Source: Nonomuraea montanisoli
Lineage (GTDB): Bacteria; Actinomycetota; Actinomycetes; Streptosporangiales; Streptosporangiaceae
Reading direction: 5' to 3'
Length of the DNA stretch: 64,000 nucleotides
Assembly (NCBI RefSeq): GCF_013363975.1
Contig: NZ_JABWGN010000001.1
Span: forward strand, 682,001-746,000
Position 1 is the stretch's first letter; the number at the start of each line of letters is the position of its first letter. Positions 16,530-25,433 of this stretch are shown one piece after another. The notes under the pieces are model-generated. The model ran no database searches. It had not been told where the DNA came from and was given only the letters and a program-made list of their open reading frames with translations. The translations under genes were made by a program, and so were the position numbers.

Positions 16530-18340
16530 GTGACCGGCTCCCCGGCGTAGCCGGCCGCCTGGAGGCCGAACAGGTGCGCGTAGGTGCCCTCGGCGGCGAG
16601 CAGCTCGTCGTGCCCCCCGCGTTCGGCGACGACCCCGTCGGCGAGGACGACGATGAGGTCCGCGTCGCGGACCGCGCCGAGCCGGTGCGAGATGAGCAGG
16701 CTGGAGCGCGAGCCGCGGATCCGCCGCAGCATGGCGTGGACGTCGTGCTCGGCCTCCGCGTCGAGCCCGGCGCTGGGCTCGTCCAGGATCATCAGGTCGC
16801 GGTCGGCCCGCAGGAAGGCGCGGGCCAGCGCCACGCGCTGCCACTGGCCGCCGGACAGCGCCACGCCCTCGCGCTCGGTCTCGCTGAAGAACGTGCGGGT
16901 CAGCGGCGTGCGGTACCCCTCGGGCAGGGCGGCCAGCACGTCGTGGACGCCCGCCCGCCGGGCCGCCGCCTCGACCCGCTCGGGGTCGTCGAGGGCCGAC
17001 AGGTCGCCGATCGCGATGTTGTCCAGGGCGCTGAGGTCGTAGGTCATGAAGTCCTGGAACACCGCGCCGATGCGTTGCCGCAGCTCGGTGACGGGGACGT
17101 CGCGGATGTCCACCCCGTCCCAGAGGATCGCGCCCCGGCTCGGGTCGTAGAACCGGCACAGCAGCTTGACCAGAGTGCTCTTGCCGCTGCCGTTGCGGCC
17201 CACCAGCGCCACCGCCTGCCCGTGCGGGATGACGAGATCCACCCCGCGCAGCACCCACGGGTGGTCGTCGCCGTAGCGGAACCACACGTCCCGCAGCTCG
17301 ATGCCGCGCGACAGCCGCGGCAGCTCGCGCGGCGCGGCCGGTTCCGGCAGGTCGGGCCCGGCGCCGACCACGGCGAGGTAGTGACCGAACACCAGCAGCC
17401 GCTGGTGGGTCATCGCGATGCCGCGGACGAGCCCGTCCACCGCCGACTGCACGCCCGCCACGGCCGCCACGAACATGGACACGTCGCCCACGGTCAGCCG
17501 TCCCCCCGCGGCGCCCAGGATCACCCAGACCAGCCCGCCCCCGGAGACGACCGCGGCGAGCAGCGCCAGCGCCGTCTGCTGGCCGAGCTCGCGGCGGTCC
17601 ATCGCGCGCTTGGCGGCGTTCGCCCGGCGGAGCTGGCCGGTCATGCGCCCGCGCAGCCAGGGCCCGGCGGCCAGCAGCCGGATCTCCTTGGCCGCCTCCA
17701 CCGTGCTCAGCAACATCGTGTACGCGAACTCCAGCCGGTGCACGGGCTCCACGTCCCACGCCATGGCGGCCCGCTGCCGGGCCAGGCGCAGCTCGACGAC
17801 GAACGCCGGCAGCGACGCGAGGAGCACCGCGACGGTGAGCCAGGGGCTGACGACCGTCAGCGACCCCGCGAACCCGATCAGCGCCAGCGCGCCCTGCCCC
17901 ACCGAGAACATCGCGTCCAGGAGGTAGCCGGGACTCTGGGCGCTCTGCTGCGCGAGCCGGAGTCGGTCCAGGAACGCCGGGTCCTCGAAGCGGGCCAGCC
18001 CCGCGTACCGCTCGACCGCGGCGAACAGCTCGTCCTTGGCCAGCAGCCCGCCCCGCCGGTCGATCTCCGCGCGCAGATACTGGCCGGACTGCGGGGTGGC
18101 GGAGCCGACCAGCCCGGCGGCGGCGAGGCCGGCGGCCAGCCCGAGGACCGCGCCCACGGCGCCCGGCGACGCGAGCCGGTCGAGGGTGAGCTTGGTCATC
18201 CAGGCGACCGCGACCGGGACCAGGGCGCCGGCCAGCGAGACGGCCAGGTATCCGGCGGCGTGGGCGGGCGCGGCCCGCCGGAGCAGGGCGGCCGCGTGGA
18301 CCGCCGCCGCCCGCATCCCGGGCGCGGGCTGCTCGCTCAT
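16526..18340 (-). CDS. ABC exporter, fused membrane and ATPase domains
   Basis: 604 residues. An N-terminal six-helix exporter domain (about residues 1-330) is fused to an ATP-binding domain with Walker A VGRNGSGKST (Lys387), signature LSGGQWQRVALARA, Walker B LMILDEPSAGLD (Glu521) and H-loop ISHRLG. There is no N-terminal C39 peptidase domain, so leader removal would need a separate protease such as the adjacent S26 peptidase. It presumably works as a homodimer. Coupled by 4-bp overlaps to the redoxin gene upstream and the signal peptidase downstream. Confidence 0.9.
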   Translation of the reverse strand: MSEQPAPGMRAAAVHAAALLRRAAPAHAAGYLAVSLAGALVPVAVAWMTKLTLDRLASPGAVGAVLGLAAGLAAAGLVGSATPQSGQYLRAEIDRRGGLLAKDELFAAVERYAGLARFEDPAFLDRLRLAQQSAQSPGYLLDAMFSVGQGALALIGFAGSLTVVSPWLTVAVLLASLPAFVVELRLARQRAAMAWDVEPVHRLEFAYTMLLSTVEAAKEIRLLAAGPWLRGRMTGQLRRANAAKRAMDRRELGQQTALALLAAVVSGGGLVWVILGAAGGRLTVGDVSMFVAAVAGVQSAVDGLVRGIAMTHQRLLVFGHYLAVVGAGPDLPEPAAPRELPRLSRGIELRDVWFRYGDDHPWVLRGVDLVIPHGQAVALVGRNGSGKSTLVKLLCRFYDPSRGAILWDGVDIRDVPVTELRQRIGAVFQDFMTYDLSALDNIAIGDLSALDDPERVEAAARRAGVHDVLAALPEGYRTPLTRTFFSETEREGVALSGGQWQRVALARAFLRADRDLMILDEPSAGLDAEAEHDVHAMLRRIRGSRSSLLISHRLGAVRDADLIVVLADGVVAERGGHDELLAAEGTYAHLFGLQAAGYAGEPVT

Positions 18341-18888
18341 GCGCGGGCCGGGGCGGGCAGGCGGGAGAAGTCCACGCCCACCTCCGTCATCCTGCCCCGC
18401 TCGACGACGCAGAACGCGGGGAAGCTGCGCACGTGGAAGGCGTCGGCGACGGGCGTGCCCTCCTTCTCCACGACCACCCGGGCGACGGGGCCGAGGGCCC
18501 GGACCATGTCGGCCGGGTCGGTGACCTGGCCGTCGAGCACGACGAGGACCTGCTCCCGGTCGCGGTCCCCGGCCCAGGCGGCGATCGCGGGCACCTTGTC
18601 GCGGCAGGAGCCGCACTCGGGGGCCAGGAAGACGGCCACCGTGCGCCCGGGCAGGCGTTCGGGCGAGACGGGCTCGCCGTCCACCGTCGTCGCGGTGAAC
18701 GCGCCCACCGCGTCACCGGCGCGCGGCAGGTCCGTGAACTCCGGCGGGGCGTGGGTGCCGCCGGCCCGGACCAGCCGCTCCAGCACCCGCGTGTGCTCGC
18801 GCAGCCGCCGGACGACGCCGAACGTCAGCAACAGGTTCACGATGCCCAGCGCCACGAAAAGGATCACCAGAGCGGTCAGAAACGGCAT
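18337..18888 (-). CDS. Membrane-anchored thioredoxin-like protein (MauD/TlpA type)
   Basis: 183 residues. A single N-terminal membrane helix (residues 3-25) is followed by a linker and a thioredoxin fold that would face outside. The active site is FLAPECGSCRDKVPAI with Cys92 and Cys95 (CGSC), then a SFPAFCVV cis-Pro region with a third Cys. Proteins of this type (MauD, TlpA, ResA) form or reshuffle disulfides in exported proteins. It is placed between a six-Cys peptide gene and a peptide exporter. Its start lies 120 bp after the peptide gene, across a strong hairpin. Confidence 0.87.
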   Translation of the reverse strand: MPFLTALVILFVALGIVNLLLTFGVVRRLREHTRVLERLVRAGGTHAPPEFTDLPRAGDAVGAFTATTVDGEPVSPERLPGRTVAVFLAPECGSCRDKVPAIAAWAGDRDREQVLVVLDGQVTDPADMVRALGPVARVVVEKEGTPVADAFHVRSFPAFCVVERGRMTEVGVDFSRLPAPARA

Positions 18889-18921
18889 GGCTTGTCCCCC
18901 AACCTGACGTCATGACGAGGA

Positions 18922-18948
18922 CCGCCGGCCAGGCCCCCTGGCCGGCGG
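18922..18948. terminator. 12-bp perfect hairpin between peptide gene and export genes
   Basis: CCGCCGGCCAGG and CCTGGCCGGCGG are perfect complements separated by CCC. On the minus strand the hairpin follows the Cys-rich peptide gene and precedes the redoxin gene. There is no U-run. It may act as a partial terminator or RNA-stabilising end that yields excess peptide mRNA relative to the export genes. Confidence 0.7.
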
Positions 18949-19008
18949 CCGACCGGCGCCACCCCCTCCGTACGGGCGGCGCCGGGACTCACGCGACCGC
19001 CGAACCGG

Positions 19009-19194
19009 CTAGCAGTTCTGCGAGGTCGTGTAACAGGGGGTGCACCAACCACCGTGCTCGGGGTCGGCTCGCCGGACCCCGGCCTTTCCGCCGGAGCAGC
19101 AGGCCTGCCAGCCACCGCAGACGGCGTCCGCCGTCATCCTGGGGGCGACTCGCTGGAGCAGTCTGTCGCTGATCCTGCTGATGGCTCGAATCAC
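19009..19194 (-). CDS. 61-residue Cys-rich precursor peptide (candidate exported peptide)
   Basis: GTG start at 19194 preceded by AAGGAGGA at ideal spacing. This is one of the best ribosome sites in the window and argues that the short frame is real. Residues 1-24 are an amphipathic, Arg-rich leader (RAISRISDRLLQRVAPR) ending in TADA, a possible cleavage site. Residues 25-61 are Gly/Cys-rich with six cysteines (26, 32, 33, 51, 54, 61), including VCGGWQACC and GGWCTPCY, the latter like a thioredoxin WCxPC motif. There is no hydrophobic signal peptide, so export would need the adjacent ABC transporter. I know no named family for it. Confidence 0.78.
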   Translation of the reverse strand: MIRAISRISDRLLQRVAPRMTADAVCGGWQACCSGGKAGVRRADPEHGGWCTPCYTTSQNC

Positions 19195-19397
19195 CGTGTC
19201 TCCTCCTTACTCGTGCTGCGCACGCCCGTGGATGGTGGGCGTGCTGGGAACGGGCGATGGTCGCAACGTCGCACGCCCTCGGAGATCGGTCAAGAACGAT
19301 CACTGCCCGTGCCCGGCGTACGACAGCGTGGTCACGGAGCGGGGACACTGGGGTGACGGGGGGTCGGCGCCCGTCGGCCCCCGTCGAGGAGGGCGCG

Positions 19398-19964
19398 ATG
19401 ACCACGCACGACCGGCTCGCCGGTGACGCCGCGCGGGCCGTGGACGAGATCGCCGCCGCGGTCGCGAGCGTGCCCGGGGACGAGCTCGACGCGGTCGCGG
19501 GCGAGCTGCTCGCGGCCCGCCGGATCGCCTGCTACGCGCCGGGCCGCGAGGGGCTGGCGCTGCGCGGCCTCGTGATGCGGCTGTTCCACGCGGGGCTCGA
19601 CGCGCACTACGTCGGCGAGATGACCTGCCCGGCCGTGGGCGAGGGCGACCTGGTCGTCCTGTCCTGCGGCCCGGGCCGGCTGTCCACGGTCGAGGCGCTG
19701 GCCGGGGTGGCGGTCCGAGCCGGCGCGCGCCTGCTGTACCTGACGGCGCAGCCGGGCGCCCCGCCCGCGGGCCGGGCCGACCGCGTCGTCCACGTACGGG
19801 CGCGGACCATGGCCGACGACCTCGCCTCGACGGCCGTGCTGCCCATGGGGAGCGCGTACGAGATCGCCCTGTTCGTCCTGGCCGACCTGGTCACGAACCG
19901 GGTCCGGGCGCACCGCGCGGAGCCGGTGGAGGTGTCGCGCTCACGGCACACGAACCTGGAGTGA
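19398..19964 (+). CDS. Single SIS-domain protein (hexulose-phosphate isomerase-like)
   Basis: 188 residues, one SIS fold. LLAARRIACYAPGREGLALRGLVMRLFHAG and GDLVVLSCGPGRLSTVEALA follow the SIS pattern. The usual phosphosugar-binding SGxxxT loop reads SCGPGRLST, so binding may be altered. VLPMGSAYEIALFVLADLVT resembles the 6-phospho-3-hexuloisomerase C-terminal helix. ATG 19398 has GAGGAGG upstream. It is divergent from the Cys-rich peptide gene across 203 bp. No sugar pathway partner is adjacent, so function is unknown. Confidence 0.75.
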   Translation: MTTHDRLAGDAARAVDEIAAAVASVPGDELDAVAGELLAARRIACYAPGREGLALRGLVMRLFHAGLDAHYVGEMTCPAVGEGDLVVLSCGPGRLSTVEALAGVAVRAGARLLYLTAQPGAPPAGRADRVVHVRARTMADDLASTAVLPMGSAYEIALFVLADLVTNRVRAHRAEPVEVSRSRHTNLE

Positions 19965-20076
19965 CGTCTCGCCGGCGGGACACGCGGCAGGAAACAGGGA
20001 GGTGGAGGACGGTGACGTCGGGATAACCGAGTGACTCTGAAGTGCCGTCTTCCCAGCATGAGGCCGGTGACCAAAG

Positions 20077-20103
20077 ATGGTTCCAGTTACCAAAGAGAAC
20101 CAT
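20077..20103. promoter_or_regulatory. Inverted-repeat operator candidate upstream of MFS gene
   Basis: ATGGTTC (20077-20083) and GAACCAT (20097-20103) form a perfect 7+7 inverted repeat with a 13-bp spacer, about 17 bp before the MFS start. The local AT content is much higher than the surroundings. Probably the binding site of a repressor for the exporter gene. No regulator gene is adjacent. Confidence 0.5.
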
Positions 20104-20120
20104 TGAAGCGGAAGGCCCTC

Positions 20121-21578
20121 ATGTCCTCCTCCACCGAACGCACCGAACGTATGGGCGCGCGCTCCTGGGGCGTCCTTTTCGTCCTCGCCGGCGCCGTCTT
20201 CCTCGAAGGCATCGACGTGGCCATGCTCAACGTGGCGCTGCCCGCCATCCGGGCCGACCTCGGGCTGTCCACGGACGTGCTCAGCGGCGTGGTGACCGCG
20301 TACGTGCTGGGCTACGGCGGTTTCATGCTGCTGGGCGGGCGGGCCGCCGACCTGCTGGGCCGTCGCCGGATGTTCCTGACCTGGCTGACGGTGTTCCTGG
20401 TGTTCTCGGGGCTGGGCGGCCTGGCCGGCGAGGGATGGACGCTGCTCCTGGCCCGGTTCGTCACGGGCGTGGCCGCGGCGTTCATGGCGCCCGCCGGGCT
20501 GGCCCTGGTCACCGGCAACTTCCCCGAGGGGCCCCGTCGCGCCAAGGCCCTCGGCGTGTACGCGGGCATCGCCGCCGGCGGCTTCTCGCTCGGCCTCGTC
20601 GCGGGCGGGCTGCTGACCGCGCTCGGCTGGCGGTGGGTGTTCTTCGCCCCGGTGCTGCTGTCCGCGTTGATCCTGGTGGCGGCGATCCCCCTGGTCAAGG
20701 AGCCGGTCTCGGACTCCGGGCCGGCGCCTCGCGGCGGGTTCGACATCGCCGGGGCGCTCGCCGTCACCGGCTCGATGCTGCTGCTCGTGTACGGGGTGAT
20801 CCGGCTGGAACACCTGGACCGGGCCCCGTGGGTCACCGTCGCCGTGTTCGCGGCCGGGCTGGCGCTGCTGGGCGCGTTCGTGGCGATCGAGCGGCGCACG
20901 GCCCATCCCCTCGTCCGGCTCGGCGTCCTGCGGTCGGGGCCGCTCGTCCGCGCCAACCTCGGCGCGCTGCTGTTTCTCGCCTCGTTCGCCGGGTTCCAGT
21001 TCCTGGCCACCCTCTACCTCCAGGAGCTGCGCGGCTGGAGCACCATCCAGACCGGCCTGGCCATGCTGGTGGCCGGCATCGACACCGTGCTGGCCCCGAC
21101 CCTGACGCCGCGCCTGGTGAACAGGTTCGGCAACACGCGGGTGCTGTTCGGCGGGCTGGTGCTGGCGGCCGTCGCGTACGCGCTGTTCCTGCCGGTCGGC
21201 CCCGACTGGACCTACGCCGCCATGTTCCCGACCATGCTGCTGATCGGGCTGTCGTTCGCCCTCGCGTACGGGCCGTTCACGATGGCCGCCACGGAAGGCG
21301 TGGCCGAGCACGAGCACGGCCTGGCCGGCGGGCTGCTCTACACCGCCTTCCAGTTCGGCGCCGCGCTGGGGCTGGCGGCCGTCACCGCCGTGAACGTCGC
21401 CTCGCTCGGCGACGCGAGCGATCCCGGCGCGCGGCTCGACGCGCTCCAGGCGGCCCTCGTCGTGCCGCTGGTCACCGCGCTGCTCGCCCTCGTCGTCACC
21501 GCCTTCGGCCTGCGCTCCGCCCGCCGGCCGCGCACGCCCGAGACCGCCGAGCCCGCCCCGGCGCGGGTCTCGGCCTGA
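20121..21578 (+). CDS. MFS drug exporter, DHA2 (EmrB/QacA) type
   Basis: 485 residues with about 14 hydrophobic segments. Motif A-like GGRAADLLGRRRMF is between TM2 and TM3, LLARFVTGVAAAFMAPAGLALV forms TM4 and the antiporter motif C region GVYAGIAAGGFSLGLVAGGLL is TM5, as in proton-driven multidrug exporters. ATG 20121 (MSSSTERTERMG) fits the family N-terminus and has GGAAGG upstream. An inverted repeat precedes it. The next gene, a flavin/F420-type PPOX protein, starts 10 bp after it and is probably co-transcribed. Confidence 0.88.
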   Translation: MSSSTERTERMGARSWGVLFVLAGAVFLEGIDVAMLNVALPAIRADLGLSTDVLSGVVTAYVLGYGGFMLLGGRAADLLGRRRMFLTWLTVFLVFSGLGGLAGEGWTLLLARFVTGVAAAFMAPAGLALVTGNFPEGPRRAKALGVYAGIAAGGFSLGLVAGGLLTALGWRWVFFAPVLLSALILVAAIPLVKEPVSDSGPAPRGGFDIAGALAVTGSMLLLVYGVIRLEHLDRAPWVTVAVFAAGLALLGAFVAIERRTAHPLVRLGVLRSGPLVRANLGALLFLASFAGFQFLATLYLQELRGWSTIQTGLAMLVAGIDTVLAPTLTPRLVNRFGNTRVLFGGLVLAAVAYALFLPVGPDWTYAAMFPTMLLIGLSFALAYGPFTMAATEGVAEHEHGLAGGLLYTAFQFGAALGLAAVTAVNVASLGDASDPGARLDALQAALVVPLVTALLALVVTAFGLRSARRPRTPETAEPAPARVSA

Positions 21579-21588
21579 GGGGGGCGCC

Positions 21589-22074
21589 ATGGCCCGCCGG
21601 GTGTCCACGTTCGCGGCGATCGAGCCGCAGTTCACCGCCTACGTCGGCGACATCGTCTACGCCACGATGACCACCGTCGACGCCAAGGGACGGCCCCGCG
21701 CCCGGGTGCTCATCCCCGTCTGGGAGGTGGTGGACGGCCGGCCGCTCGGCTGGCTCGCCACCTACCGCACACCCGTCAAGGCCGCCCACCTGGCGGGCAA
21801 CCCGCACACCACGTTCTCGTACTGGACGCCCCGCCAGAACGCGGTGAGCGTCGACGCCGTCGCCGACTGGGTCGCCGACCCCGCGGCGCGCCGCCACGTC
21901 TGGAACCTGTACGCCAAGGGCAGCCCGCCGGGCGCCGGGTACGACCTGGGCGGCTTCTGGAAGGGGCCCGACGACCCGGAGCTCCACGTGCTGCGACTGG
22001 TGCCGTGGCGGGTCCAGGTCATCCGGGGAGCCGACCTGAACAGCCTCATCTGGCGGGACGAGACCACCCCCTGA
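21589..22074 (+). CDS. Pyridoxamine-5'-phosphate-oxidase-like (PPOX) flavin/F420 protein
   Basis: 161 residues, split beta-barrel fold. Signatures include DIVYATMTTVDAKGRPRARVLIPVWE, RTPVKAAHLAGNPHTTFSYW and HVLRLVPWRVQVIRG. Members bind FMN, F420 or haem and reduce small molecules. It is larger than the smallest F420-binding subgroup and lacks the C-terminal PNPOx dimerisation tail. It follows the exporter gene by 10 bp, suggesting that exporter and reductase are made together, perhaps for detoxification. Confidence 0.82.
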   Translation: MARRVSTFAAIEPQFTAYVGDIVYATMTTVDAKGRPRARVLIPVWEVVDGRPLGWLATYRTPVKAAHLAGNPHTTFSYWTPRQNAVSVDAVADWVADPAARRHVWNLYAKGSPPGAGYDLGGFWKGPDDPELHVLRLVPWRVQVIRGADLNSLIWRDETTP

Positions 22075-22250
22075 CTCTCCGCACCGCCCCCGGACCGTCC
22101 CGTGTGAGTCTCCTCACCGCCCCCCGGACCGTCCCGTGTGAGTCTCCTCATCGCCTCCGGACCACCCCCTGTGAGTCTCCTCATCGCCTCCGGACCGTCC
22201 CCGGAGTCTCCTCGCTGTCCCACCCAGGACCGTCCCCGAGCCGCCTCGCC
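22072..22250. repeat. Minisatellite, about 33-34 bp unit, 4-5 copies
   Basis: Boxes of the type GAGTCTCCTCAYCGCC followed by GGACCGTCCC recur at about 22104, 22138, 22171 and 22204, with a degenerate copy before. Period 33-34 bp. Located right after the PPOX stop in the 337-bp gap before the convergent guaB3 gene. No conserved long reading frame, so probably non-coding. Confidence 0.8.
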
Positions 22251-22335
22251 GCCCCTGGGCCGCCCGGGACGTCCCCGCCCGCCTCAGGCCGTCCCTGGGC
22301 ACCCCTCCCTCCTCTCCCCCCTCCGGAGACGCCAA

Positions 22336-22374
22336 GAGCCCCCGGGCCCGGCAGCAGCCGGGAACCGGGGGCTC
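22336..22374. terminator. Hairpin terminator between convergent genes
   Basis: GAGCCCCCGG (22336-22345) pairs with CCGGGGGCTC (22365-22374), with further pairing inside (CCCGGC/GCCGGG). It lies between the PPOX gene (plus) and guaB3 (minus), so it probably ends transcription from both sides. No U-run. Confidence 0.7.
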
Positions 22375-22411
22375 GCGTGTCTCGTGTCCGGGAGCCGGAG
22401 AGAGTGGCGGG

Positions 22412-23533
22412 TCAGCGCTGGATCGGCGCGACGACCACCTCGACGCGCTGGAACTCCTTGATGTCGGAGTAACCCGTCGAGGCCATCGTGCGCTTGAGCG
22501 CGCCCATGAGGTTCATCGACCCGTCGGCCACGCTCGACGGCCCGTGCAGGATCTGCTCCAGCGTGCCGACCGTGTCGAACTTCACCCGCCGGCCCCGCGG
22601 CAGGTCGGGGTGGTGCGCCTCGGAACCCCAGTGGTAGCCGTGACCCGGCGCCTCGGCGGCGCGGGCCAGCGGCGAGCCCACCATGACGGCGTCGGCGCCG
22701 CAGGCGATGGCCTTGGCGATGTCGCCGGAGGTGCCCATGCCGCCGTCGGCGACCACGTGGACGTAGCGGCCGCCCGACTCGTCGAGGTAGTCGCGGCGGG
22801 CCGCGGCCACGTCGGAGATGGCGGTGGCCATCGGCACGGCCACGCCCAGCACGTTGCGCGTGGTGTGCGAGGCGCCGCCGCCGAAGCCGACGAGCACGCC
22901 CGCCGCGCCCGTGCGCATGAGGTGCAGGGCGGCCGTGTACGTGGCGCAGCCGCCCACGATGACCGGAACGTCCAGCTCGTAGATGAACTGCTTGAGGTTG
23001 AGCGGCTCGGCCCGGCCCGACACGTGCTCGGCCGAGACCGTGGTGCCGCGGATGACGATGATGTCGACACCCGCGTCGATCACGGCCTTGTGGTACTGGA
23101 CGGTGCGCTGCGGCGAGAGCCGCACGGCCGTCGTCACGCCGGAGGCGCGGATCTCCTCGATGCGCCGGCCGATCAGCTCTTCCTTGATCGGCGCCGCGTA
23201 GATCTCCTGCAGCCGCTTCGTGGCGGCCTCCGTGTCGAGCCGCGAGCACTCCTCCAGCAGCGGGAGCGGGTCCTCGTAGCGGGTCCAGAGCCCTTCGAGG
23301 TCGAGCGGCGCGAGGCCGCCGAGCCGGCCGATCTCGATCGCCGTGGCGGGCGAGACCACGCTGTCCATGGGGGCGACGACGACGGGCAGCTCGAACCGGT
23401 AGGCGTCGATCTGCCAGGCGATCGAGACCTCCTCCGGGTCACGCGTGCGCCGCGAGGGAACGAGGCCGATCTCGTCGAGCGCGTAGGCCCGCCGCCCCGT
23501 CTTGCCCCGGCCGATCTCCACCTGCTGAGTCAT
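22412..23533 (-). CDS. guaB3: GuaB3-family IMP dehydrogenase/GMP reductase paralogue
   Basis: 373 residues, a TIM barrel without CBS domains, as in the actinobacterial 'IMP dehydrogenase family protein' GuaB3. N-terminal VEIGRGKTGRRAYALDEIGLVPSRRTRDPEEV and VVVAPMDSVVSPATA are typical. The loop that holds the catalytic Cys in true IMPDH (GSICTTR in the neighbouring gene) reads GASHTTR here, so Cys is replaced by His. The following YVHVVADGGMGTSGDIAKAIACGADAVMVG keeps the phosphate-binding site. It follows guaB by 3 bp. Function in actinobacteria is unsettled, and the lost Cys argues against normal IMPDH chemistry. Confidence 0.92.
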   Translation of the reverse strand: MTQQVEIGRGKTGRRAYALDEIGLVPSRRTRDPEEVSIAWQIDAYRFELPVVVAPMDSVVSPATAIEIGRLGGLAPLDLEGLWTRYEDPLPLLEECSRLDTEAATKRLQEIYAAPIKEELIGRRIEEIRASGVTTAVRLSPQRTVQYHKAVIDAGVDIIVIRGTTVSAEHVSGRAEPLNLKQFIYELDVPVIVGGCATYTAALHLMRTGAAGVLVGFGGGASHTTRNVLGVAVPMATAISDVAAARRDYLDESGGRYVHVVADGGMGTSGDIAKAIACGADAVMVGSPLARAAEAPGHGYHWGSEAHHPDLPRGRRVKFDTVGTLEQILHGPSSVADGSMNLMGALKRTMASTGYSDIKEFQRVEVVVAPIQR

Positions 23534-23536
23534 GGA

Positions 23537-25288
<1,752 letters not shown>

Positions 25289-25310
25289 TTACCCAGCGGC
25301 ACGCCGCAAT

Positions 25311-25340
25311 GTGCAAACGTGCAATTGCACGAAGTTGCAC
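25311..25340. promoter_or_regulatory. Four GTGCAA/TTGCAC boxes (operator cluster)
   Basis: GTGCAA at 25311 and 25319 is followed by TTGCAC at 25325 and 25335. The central pair forms the perfect 12-bp palindrome GTGCAATTGCAC (25319-25330), and the outer boxes make a second, nested inverted repeat. It lies about 95 bp upstream of the TrmB/LuxR regulator gene and 290 bp upstream of guaB. Likely a high-affinity transcription factor site, perhaps autoregulatory. Confidence 0.6.
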
Positions 25341-25433
25341 CGATGCGGCCTCATCCCGCGCAAGGGGGCGGACAGGGCGAGGATGCCGCGTTATTCTCGC
25401 GGCACCCCCGGTCCCCCAACGGAGCCACGCGAC

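Noticed and set aside
16319..18907. A long plus-strand open frame (862 codons) opposite the ABC exporter and redoxin genes
   Set aside because: The composition (His/Arg/Gly/Gln-rich, no domains) is typical of antisense frames in high-GC DNA. The minus-strand genes have full catalytic motifs and coupled starts.
18922..18948. Hairpin as a transposon inverted repeat or attachment site
   Set aside because: No transposase or integrase, no flanking duplication, and the position within an operon gap fits a transcript element better.
22072..22250. 33-34 bp repeats considered as CRISPR or as a coding repeat continuing the PPOX protein
   Set aside because: No spacers, the PPOX frame stops at 22074 and the repeat period is not constant in any frame.
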